Assembly: GCA_023634235.1 (NCBI GenBank)
Contig: JAMKCF010000001.1
Span: 10,178,258-10,242,257 of the forward strand
Length of the DNA stretch: 64,000 nt
From: Pisaster brevispinus
Lineage: Eukaryota > Echinodermata > Asteroidea > Forcipulatida > Asteriidae
Direction of reading: 5' to 3'
Shown here piece by piece: positions 26,901-38,900 of the stretch. The notes under the pieces are model-generated. The model searched no databases. It saw nothing but the letters and a program-made list of their open reading frames with translations, and was not told where the DNA came from. Position numbers and translations under genes: made by a program. Numbering within the stretch: the stretch's first letter is position 1; each line of letters opens with the position of its first letter.

Positions 26901-29900
26901 CTATATGGTTTGGCTAATAATCCGGACCAGTGTTGCACCGATTCATTATAACAAAATACAATGTGTTTGGTCGTAAGAACTATAGTGATAATAGCGGGCG
27001 TGGGCTCTGGCGCCGGAGCTGTAATTAGGCTGACTTGCGCTGTATTAGTTGGTAGTGACCCACCATACAAAGTTAAGTTATCACAAACAATGATTTGTAA
27101 GACACGCAACATCTTTTCACCACGGTTGCCCGAGGAACAACCAAAACAAGATCTTTGACTTTGATGGGGGACTTTAAACAAAAAAAAAAAAATAATACAA
27201 TGTGTTTGGTCGTAAGAACTATAGTGATAATAGCGGGCGTGGGCTCTGGCGCCGGAGCTGTAATTAGGCTGACTTGCGCTGTATTAGTTGGTAGTGACCC
27301 ACCATACAAAGTTAAGTTATCACAAACAATGATTTGTAAGACACGCAACATCTTTTCACCACGGTTGCCCGAGGAGCAACCAAAACAAGATCTTTGACTT
27401 TGATGGGAGACTTTAAAAATCACGGTTGCCTAAGGAACAACCAAAACAAGATCTCCGACTTTAACGAGGACATTTTAAAACAAAACAAAACATGTTGTGC
27501 AACTTTTCATCACGGTTGCCCAAGGAACAACCAAAACACTAGTTCTTCCTCCACTTGGTAAGGGTTTAAAAGGTGGTACCCCGGGTGTGTCATGAATCAT
27601 TTTGAAGAGTCATTGCCGTTCACGTACATAGCGCTCTGACACCGTTGTCAAAGACGTTTGTCTGCTGTAGAGGTATCTTGAGTTCATCATGTCTCACCAG
27701 CGAAAACCTTGGGAAAGCCCAGACTACACGACTAGCCAACTTGAAACGATGCAAGAGTGGGCCGATGCCGCATATGAACGAGTGAGTACAACACACCATT
27801 ATAATTATTCTTATATTCAACATATTTATCGTCAAACCACGTTTAAACTAAGTGGAGTATTAGAAAAGTACTTACTTCGTCTAGTCGCCTTTTGTGAATT
27901 GATATCTATAAACTCTATAAACTCTAAAGTAGACTTTTGTGTAAATATTCAGTCTTGCAAATGTTGTACGCGTCTTTATTCTTGCTTTATTTAGACCAAC
28001 CTTATTTTGACCAATTCAATGATTATTTTGAAACGTTTTAAAAGTAGATTGTAGTGTCTGAAAACGATGCATGTACTTGATCGAGGAAAGTAACGTTGTC
28101 TAGACATTCATTCTAGCAAATGTTGTACGCATCTTTTAATTTTACTTTATTTAGAAACACCTTATTAAGACCAACTCAATGATTATTTGGAAACTTTTTG
28201 AAGTGGATTGTATAGTATCTGAAAACGACGCATGTACTTGATCGAGGAAATTAACGTTGTCTAAAACATTCAGTTTTACAACTGCTGTACGCCTCTTTGA
28301 CTTAACTTTCTTTCTTTTTGACATTGCAGGCGGGTGACAACCACCATGGAAGTCCTTGGAGGAGTCCAGACTACACCGCTAGTCAGCTTGAAACCATTCA
28401 GCAGTGGGAAGACGAGGCCTACGGACAAGTCCAAGCAAGTCCAGACTTCACCGCCAGTCAGGTTGAAACCATTCAGCAATGGGAAGACGAGGCCTACGGA
28501 CAAGTCCAAGCAAGTCCAGACTTCACCGCCAGTCAGGTTGAAACCTTTCAGCAGTGGGAAGACGAGGCTAATGAGAAAGTGAGTAGTTTCCGTTAAATTT
28601 ATTTAAATGTACTGTCAATCCATTTAATTTGTTTTTGAATGGTCAAAATCTTTTCAGAGTAAATTATTTCTTCCTAGATGATTTAATTGAACAGTTTGTT
28701 TCAGAAACCTAATGGTAACAATGACCTTTGTAAGTGGTGTGTAGTTTGTGTAGATCCAAGAATTTGTGATAAAAATAATGCAATGTTTGTAATTAGACGT
28801 TCCATTTTTATTTATTTATTTTTAAAAATTTTTTACACAATCGTTGGATGACGTTCAGCCTAAAATTAAAAGAAGAACAAATAAAGTGTGATACAACTCA
28901 ATAAGTTATGTGCTGGTTCACACAGCCTTTGAACCAACAAAATATGACAACATGTGAGGCATTAATTAACAACGAGAATCCCTTTTATTGTTATTTCAGG
29001 TCACCAATGTTTTACGGACTGGTGTCGGTATGAAGAAGAATTATCATCGTTTCGAGTGTACGACTTGCGACAAATCATTTAGTCGCAAATTCACACTCCG
29101 TCGTCATCAGCTGGTGCACACCAAAGATAAACTAACAGCTTGCCCAACCTGCGGGCGTCAGTTTCAACGTTTGGACGCCATGAAACGACATCAACTAGTC
29201 CATCGATCCAGTATTACCGGAGGTCAACAACCTCTTTCACCTGTCAAGAGTCCGCCACCTAAACCCCGTACAGCTGGCCGTCGGATAAAGAAAAGCGTTC
29301 CATGTTCAAAATGTGGTATGACTTTTAAAAGCTTTGACTCGCTGAGAAAACATGGGCAGGCCTCGCATCAACGGGTGTCAACAACAGCACCTTTAAACTG
29401 GGACCAGCCATCAACCTCATCTCACGGCCAACCATCTTCCTCCTCTGAACATTTCTCTGGGAACTCTCGCCGCTGTCCAAAATGTGGTAAGGTGTTTTCA
29501 AGACCTTACGCCATGCGGCGTCACTTAAAATCGAAGCATGGGGATGTTGCAGTGGATCGATCACCTCATCCAGTTCAACCAGTGCCAGAGCAAGAACAAC
29601 CACTATCTGATGATGATGTGTTGCAAGAGGATCCTGTAGAATGTTCAAACTCTGAAAATGACCTATCCGGTGTAGAAAAAGTACAGAGAGACAACTGGCA
29701 AAGTATAAGGACCCACCACTTACCTGGACGTGTACTGGACACTTACAACATTCGACTCATTGGACAGGAGATTGATGTAAACAGAGTCCTTTTGAGCATC
29801 TTCCACAGACTTAACTGCCGAGTGAAAATAAACATTTCATTTGGATTCGTTTTACGTCACACAGAGAATAATGATCTACGCTACTTTCACGCCAGTAGTA

Positions 29901-32900
29901 ACAACGCCGGATTTTTTCCAGAGCCTGTGATTATTGGAACACAGGCAGACTTTGAAGACTTCTCAGAGAACTTTTCCAATCTTGACATCCTTGAAATTCT
30001 AAGAAAGAAACGACCAGACAGCAAGTGGACAGTAGCTGTCATAACCAACCTATCTGTCTACATTTACAAGATGCCCGAGTTGTTCATTGGTGCACCACCC
30101 GAAGAACTTCCACATTACCTCAGAGACAATCAAGGTCTCAATATCCTTGTTGCAAATCGTCACACCGGTCGCAGATATAATGACAACCTATGTTTCTTCA
30201 GATGCTTGGCCTTACATCGTGGTGCAGCGGTGGAATCTTTGGAAAGACCGACTAAGCACTTAGCCAGTCTGTATACACAGCAAACGGGTAGAAGAACCGA
30301 CAAGGGGGTATTGATGCAGGACTTGACTGTCTTAGAGCAAATCTTCGAACTAAACATTCACGTGTACGAACTCGTCATGGAAGACGGGTTAGACGATGAC
30401 GGCGAACCTCTCCACCGACCACAAACAATTGCAAAGCTGATCAGACGATCTCATCGTCGCTATGGTGACGATTTGTACCTCAACCTTGTTGGAGAACACT
30501 TTTGCTTCATTTCAGACTTAAAAAAATATAGCAGAACATATCCCTGCTCAAAGTGTGGTGTTGTATTCAACACATCTTTTGGTCAGCGGCGGCACCAGCA
30601 GACGTGTGACGTAAATGTACGGCGGAAGTTTCCCGGTGGAATTTTTCATGTTCCACCTACAATCTTTGACAAGCTGCAGGAGGAGGGAATTACTCTGGAC
30701 GAAGAACTTAAATTTTACCCATTCCGAGCAACATTCGACTACGAGTGTTACTTCGAACAGGTAGAGGGAGCAGACGAAGGTCAGTCGAACAAGCTCACCT
30801 GGGAGAAACGCCACGAGTTGCTGAGCGTGAGCATTGCCAGCAATGTTCCCAACTTCGAAGCTGCCAAATGCTTTGTTACTGAAGGGAATCCACGTCAGCT
30901 TGTGTCAAAAATGGTAACTTACCTACACAACATTAGCAGAGCGGCCTATGCCCTCGTTTCAGACTCTTTCACAGATGTAAAGGCACAAATTGACAATTTG
31001 ATTGAACTTCAGAACCAGCAGGTCGGCCAAGGACGCGACGCAATCGAAGAGGAGAGTGAAAGTGAGATGGAAGATGGTGCAGGAGACCCTAAACGTAAAC
31101 AACTACCCACTGAACGTTTGAAGAAGGAGTTGGAGGAGTTCTTGAGAGAGCTACCCGTTCTGGGATTCAACAGCGGTCGGTATGATCTAAATGTGATTAG
31201 GAAGCACTTGTATGCAGAACTGGAAGCTGCGGGCGACAACTTTAAGTATATTATCAAGAAGACGGGGACATACATGAGCATGTCCACAGGTATGCTGAAA
31301 TTCCTTGACATAACGAACTATTTGGCACCAGGCTACAGCTATGAGAAATTTCTCAAGGCGTACGAATGCGGCGAATCAAAGGGTTTCTTTCCGTACGAGT
31401 GGATGACGGGACTAGATAAGCTAGAGCATACAGAACTTCCTCCACACGAATCTTTCTTCAGCAACTTAAAGGGGTCCAATATCACGGAAGCAGATTATGA
31501 ATTCTGTACACAAGTCTGGCGGAAAAAAAGAACATGATGTCCTTCCGTGACTTTCTCGTTTGGTACAACAACTTGGATGTGGTACCTTTCATCAAAGCAA
31601 CAGAGAAGATGTTTGCATTCTATCGTGAAAGACATCTCGACATGTTCAAGACATCAATTTCAGTCCCGGGTTTATCAATGAAGTATCTTTTCCAAACTCT
31701 ACCCGAAGGCGTCACCTTTTCTCTAATTGACGAGAGAAACAAAGACTTATACCATCTCATTAAACATAACATTGTTGGAGGGCCGTCGATCGTTTTCCAC
31801 CGCCATCATGAAAAAGACAAGACGTATATACGAGGAGGAGAGAAACTGTGTAGAAAAGTAGTGGGATTTGATGCAAACGCATTATACCTGTGGTCGCTTA
31901 TGCAAGACATGCCTACCGGCACTTTTATCAGACGCAAACGGGAGACTAACTTCAAATTGACAAGGAGTCACAAGCACGGTGAAATGGCGCGGGAATGGCT
32001 GCAATGGATGATGGTATCTGAGAACATTTATATTCGCCACCAATACAATCACACCGAAAAGCGGATCGGTAAAAGGAACATTCCAGTTGATGGATACTGT
32101 CAAGCAACGAACACTGTTTTTCAGTTTCAGGGTTGCTTCTGGCACGGTCACCAATGTGCGCACAACCCCTCCGAAGTCAACCGGGTCCGAAATCTGACCA
32201 GGGAGCAGTGCTTCCAAAAGACACAGGAAATATCCGGCTACATCTGTGAGCAGGGTTACATTCTGGTGGAGATGTGGGAGTGTGAATGGCTGAATATTTT
32301 GACCGCCAACCAACATGCCCGAGAGTATGTGCAGTCCATCAGACTCCCGAATTACGACGGGCAGAACATGACGCAAGACCAAATATTACAAGCCGTGAGG
32401 GACGGGTCGCTGTTCGGGTTGGTTGAGTGTGACATCAGAGTACCTCCTGCTTTGGCAGATCACTTTGCCGAAATGCCACCCATCTTCAAAAATATTGACA
32501 TACGCCGGGAGGACATTGGCGAGCACATGCGTCAATTTGCGGAAGAGAATAACATCATGAACAAACCCCGCCGTAGCCTCATTGGCAGTATGTGCGGCTC
32601 GCGCATCCTTCTTGCAACGCCCCTATTAAGATGGTACATGGCACACGGTCTACTTGTCACCGTGGTGTATCAGTGTATTCAGTACGGACGGACCCCATGT
32701 TTTAGACAATTTGGTGATTCAGTAAGCGATGCTCGGCGCTCCGGAGACAGCGATCCCACAAAGGCAATCATAGCAGACACCATGAAGTTGTTGGGGAATT
32801 CGGCCTACGGCAAGACTGTTACCAATCAGGAGACCCATATGCAAGTGAAAGTGTGCACTAGTCATAAAGAAGCCTCTCGCTTTGTAAACAAGTCACATTT

Positions 32901-35900
32901 TCGCAGTTTGATTGAACTTGATGAGGGTGGTCTCTATGAAATCGAGCTTGCAAAGAAATCCATCAATTTGAACTTACCCATCCAGATTGGTTTTTTTGTT
33001 TACCAATACGCCAAGCTCCGGATGTTAGAGTTCTATTACGACTTTCTTGTAAAATACATTGACAAGTCCGATTTTCAACTCTGCGAAATGGATACAGATT
33101 CTGCCTACCTTGCCATCTCCGGAGACAGCATAGAGACAGTCGTCAAACCCCACCTGACTGCAGATTATCAACGCAACAAGAGCAACTGGTTTCCCAGGGA
33201 AGATACCGCAGAACACCGCGCCTATGACAAGCGTACTCCGGGACTATTCAAGATTGAATGGGAAGGAGCTGGTATTATAGCCCTGTGCAGTAAATCCTAC
33301 TATTGCTATGGAGACACGTCTAAAGTGAGTTGCAAAGGACTTAATAAGCGAAACAATGACATTACCAAACAGAAGTATCTTGATGTCCTGCAATCGCGGC
33401 AACCTGGAGAAGGAGTCAACCGAGGATTTAGGATGAAGGGGGCCTCCATGTTCACGTACAATCAAGTGAAAAGTGCCTTCACCTACTTCTATCCTAAGAG
33501 GAAGGTGTCTGAAGATGGCGTGTCAACTACCTACCTGGATATTTGAACATTATCATACATTATTCTGAGCACATAAAAAAAAGAACTTTAAGTTGTTTTG
33601 TAAATGGTTCAGAGCTATTTCACAATAAGTACCTTTGTTGTTTTAGTGTTTTATGAAAAAAAACATCGCTTTCACAAAACACAAAACGAAATTGTAATTT
33701 CTGAGCACATAAAAAAAAGAACTTTAAGTTGTTTTGTAAATGGTTCAGAGCTATTTCACAATAAGTATCTTTGTTGTTTTAGTGTTTTATGAAAAAAACA
33801 TCGCTTTCACAAAACACAAAACGAAATTGTAATTTTTTTATTTTGTTTATCATTTTCACAAAGCGACAAATCTGCGCAACAGCCGAAATTCTATGTTGTG
33901 AATTTATTTATTTATTTTTTTATTATTATTATTATTTTTTTTTTTTTATTATTATTATTTTTATACATTTTTCACGACTTTTCACGACCGGTTTGTATCA
34001 TGAGTATCATGACGGGTTTTGAAGGTCCCAAAACTTGCAGGAGACAAAGTCCAGAAATTGCACTAAACCGAATTTACAAAGTTGTGTGAGATTTATGTCA
34101 GTTTAAACTTTTGTCTTTCTTTTTTTTTCTTCTTTTAAACAATACTCATAATTTGTATATACAATCAAATTTGTAAATTTTTTACACATTTTCTTTTTTC
34201 TTATTTTTGTCTTTTGTTTATATATATCTATATATATATTTTTTTTTAAATTTTTTTTTAAGTTTATTTTTTATTTATTCTTTTTATTATTATTATTGTT
34301 ATTTTGTTTATATTTGTTTAAATTATTTGTTTAATTTTTGTTATTGATTGATTGATTGTTTGATTTATTAATTTGTTTATTTTAAGAAGCAACGATGTCA
34401 GCAGGTGCAAGGAAAATAAAAGTAAAGAAAGAAATGAACACAGAACTTGTCAATTTGTTTCCTTGTATCCTTCTCTATTTATTATTTCATCTAAAGGATT
34501 TAAAGATTACATTGATAACATTTTACTTAAAAGGTCTCGACATCACAAAGTTCCAGTCATTTACCCAAATGGACGTGGCACTTAAACATCCCTTTACTTG
34601 CGTCATCTCCGGTCCTACAGGGTCGGGCAAGACTGTTTTTACCAAGCGTTTGTTTACTTCTAAAGGTATCATAGACTCACCTCCTGATAATATCATTTGG
34701 TGCTACGGGGAATATCAAGATGCTTATGACCATTTGGCTAGTCTGGTTCCTGAAATACGATTTGTGGAGGGGATTCCCGATGATTTACTTCAGTCATTGG
34801 ATCGCACGCAACGAAACGTTATTGTAATAGATGATCTTATGTCAGAATCAGGCAACAATAAAAAAGTCTCTGAACTATTTACTAAGGGTAGTCATCATAG
34901 AAACCTTTCTGTTATTTTGATATTACAAAATCTTTTCCACCAAGGGAAGGAAATGCGAACAATAAGTCTAAATTCTCATTACATGGTTCTTTTCAAAAAC
35001 CCTAGGGACGCTTCACAAATCAATCATCTCGCTAAACAGATGTATCCAAATAAGTCTAAATTCTTGGTAGAAGCTTACCGAGATGCTACCCTAAACCCCT
35101 ACGCTTACCTCTTTATAGATCTAAAGCCGACAACTTCCGAAGAGATGCGACTCCGAACAAATATATTTAGGGGTGAATTTCCAATCGTATATGTACCTAA
35201 GGTATAAATAAGGACTGTTTGTTGATAAGTCAACCATTTGAAGATGACGAAGCGACTGCATAAGCACGCTCCCTATCTCCACGTGCTGGTCAAGGGAACC
35301 CACAAACAACGTCACGGTATTATTCAAGGAGCTAACAACGAATTCATGAAATGTCTGTGTGAGTGCGCCCTCAACGTCCTGAATGGTAATGTACCTTTGA
35401 AACCAGCTGACAAGAAAAAACTTAAAAAGTATAAACATCACCTTAGGTCTCTTACCAATAGAAAATTGAACACTCAAAAGAAAAAGAAAACTCTCAGTCA
35501 AAAGGGTGGATTTCTTGGAGCTCTACTTACTCCAGTGTTAAGCGCTTTAGGTGGACTTTTGTTCAAGTAATTATGGAGTACGCCAAGAAAATGGTACTGG
35601 TCCCGCAGGAGACTCTGACGAAACTTCAGTCAGCGAGGCGTATAGAACAGACACCCACGACCCGCGTGGTGCATAGTATAGATGCTGAGATGGGGAAACT
35701 ACTTGAACGACAAGACCTGAACGACGACCAGAAAATCAAGCTTTACCACCAGACACTTCAACGGTACATGGAGTTGAATAGGCAGAGAATGGCGCCCTTG
35801 ACGATGACTTTGAAAACGGAGACTGATTACCCGGATACTCCATCCAAGCTGAAGCCTGAACTACCTACAAAAACCACCAAAATCAAAATACCCCTGAGTG

Positions 35901-38900
35901 AGGAACCAGAGGAAGAGGATTATGGACTACCCAAACTTTTCGCTGAGGCTTCCCATCTCCCCACCACGCCTGTAAGGAGGAGCAAACGTAAAAAGAGCAG
36001 CAGACCCAGCCTTCCTAAACAGAAATGGACTCCATATTAAGACACACACTCCCGATAGACAATCATTTTGAGAGTAGCTACCATCATGGAGTGTTGTCCC
36101 CCAAAGTCAGATTGTGGCTTTAGAAACATTTTCAAGAAAGTCCGATGTGTATCTGTCTGCTGTAACAGTTCATTGGTTATCGAAAGTTCCGAATTTACCG
36201 ATGGAAGTGGAGGAGGCGTACCTAAAGAGAGTGTATTACAACCCCCAACACCCCGCCGGTTTTGGTGGTGTAGAAAGTATATACAATGCTACCAAAAAAG
36301 ACGGAGTCAGGCTGAGCAGAAAAGTGATCAAGGAATGGTTGAGTAAACAACCCACTTACACACTACACAAACCGAGCTATAAACACTTTGAACGGAACAA
36401 AGTAATGGTAAATGGAATTGACCAGCAATGGCAAGCCGACCTGGTCGATATGTCGTCATTGTCCGACTACAATAAAGGTGTTAAGTATCTGTTGACGTGC
36501 ATCGACGTGTTATCGAAGTACGCTTGGGCAGTCCCTCTCAAGAACAAGTCTGGACTGGCAATCATAGCCGCATTCAAAGAAATACTTACCAGTGGCCGCA
36601 AGCCACACCTCCTCCAGACAGACAAGGGTACAGAGTTTATCAATAAAAGCTTTCAGAAGTTGTTGAAAAAAGAGAATATTCACTTTTTTACAACTCAAAA
36701 CGAAACCAAAGCAAGCGTGGTTGAACGATTTAATAGAACCCTTAAGACCAAAATGTGGAAATACTTCACAGCTAACAATACACATATCTACTTGAAAGTC
36801 TTACCCAAATTACTTTCCGCCTACAATCACTCCTATCATCGAAGTATCAAGACTACTCCAGCATCTGTGACCGTTCATAATGCGGATGAAGTTTGGCGCA
36901 CATTATACGGTTCGGACGTCAGACCTACAAGCCGAACTAAATTCAAGTTTAAAGTTGGAGACACGGTGCGTATCAGTATGACGACCAGACCATTTCGCAA
37001 GGGGTACCTTCCAAACTGGACCACTGAACTCTTTACCGTCAGCGCTCAAATTCCTCGACACCCTCCCGTGTACAGGTTGAAGGACTATGACAATGAACTC
37101 ATAGAGGGAACATTCTATGAACAGGAATTACAAACGGTGATTAAAATGGACGATGTTTATCAGGTGGAAAAAGTTCTAGAAACCAGAAAGCGACGTGGAA
37201 AGACGGAGTATTTCGTCAAGTGGTTGGGGTATCCCAACAAGTTCAACAGCTGGGTGACTAGAATACATACCTTATAAAGCTCCTTCCCGTGTCGACTGAT
37301 ATCCATACGGTAATTTGAAACTCCATCATGGCAGACTCATTCTACGTCACGCTCCCGAGTAACAGCTCCATGGATATCCATCCAAACAACACATTGACCC
37401 ACTTTTATGTCAATTTACCCACACCCCTCGTGTTTAAGGGAGACTGGGAAGTGGGACTGGCAGAGTTTAGTTATCCACACCGTTGGTTCAACGTCACCGA
37501 CGCGAAGAATGTATATAGCTGTACGGGTGGTGAGGAACATGGTGGTGTACACGAACACCACATCCCACCTGGGTATTATCCAAGCCCGGTGGAATTGTTG
37601 GAGAATATTAAACCTTCTATTGACCACGATGGACTCGTCGGTATGAAATACAATACATTTAACCAAAAAATTGTGATCAAGACAAAACCCGATGTTATGG
37701 TGATCTTGTACAAACCACTGAATACTCTCTTTGGTTTTGATACGAATGAGTGCATCATTACAGGCGTCCAAAAAGGATCTCGAGTTGTGGACATCGATCA
37801 ATTTCACTCCATGTTTTTGTACACTAACATTATTGACCATCACATGGTGGGTGATACGAGGGCGCCCCTGTTACGAATTGTAAACGTGGAAGGAGAGTCG
37901 GGAGAAACAATCACCAAAGTGTACGACAGTCCGCATTATGTTCCGTTGAAACAGAAACTTGTGGATATGATCGAAATGGATATAAGGGACGACACGGGGC
38001 GACCTATCCCATTCGTCAGTGGTAAAGTGATCGTGAAGCTTCATTTTAGAAAACGACGCTCGTCATACTTTAACTAATCATCATGAGACGCTTCGTTCCG
38101 GACAGCAGACATTACGAACAGTACTACACCCAGCAAGTCGGAAACGGTCTTCCTGTGTTTTCGGGACCGCAAAATCAAAGAGGGTATGGACTGGGTGGGA
38201 TACTCGGAGGTTTGTTCCGGTCAGCTTTACCTTTACTTAAAAAGGGTGCTTCAACATTGGGTCGTGAGGCACTCAATACCGGAGTTAGCATTGCAAAAGA
38301 TGCCCTGGAAGGGAAGAATATTAAAACAGCGGCCAAAACGAGATTACACCAAGCCGGACGAAACCTTACCCACAAGGCCGTAAGTAGTTTGGCAGGAAAA
38401 CAAACGGGAGGCCGCAGCCGGCGTGCTATAAAAAGAAAACCAATCCGCAAACGCTCCACTTCTACCTCTGGTAAGCGAGCGAAGAGATCGTTGGATATTT
38501 TTGATTAGAGCTCTACCGTTGTAAATCATCATGGCATTGTTACATAGTAATTCCTGCGAGTGCACCAAATCTGAGCTGGATTTGTTTGTAATTCCACCCA
38601 CCCAGACGAGTATCGACAAGGGACAATGGGTCGAATATCACCCCATCTCTACCATTGCCGATGGTGGACCCATTGAATTCTTTATACCCGGATCCGGTGA
38701 TGAATACCTGGATCTCAACCAGACTCAGCTGTACGTCAAAGCAAAAATAACCAAGGCGGACGGTACCAATCTCGCTGACGATGAGCAGGTCGGTCCGGTG
38801 AATCTGTTTCTACAGTCTTTGTTCAATCAGGTGGACGTTAGTCTTAACGAACGTCTCATTTCTCCCTCCACACCCACCTATCCCTACCGAGCTATGATCG

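Noticed and set aside
34395..34568. N-terminal extension of the B ATPase
   Set aside because: The frame is open but very AT-rich and hydrophobic, has no counterpart in A, and contains the TATA-like CTTAAAAGG; the Met at 34569 aligns with the A start.
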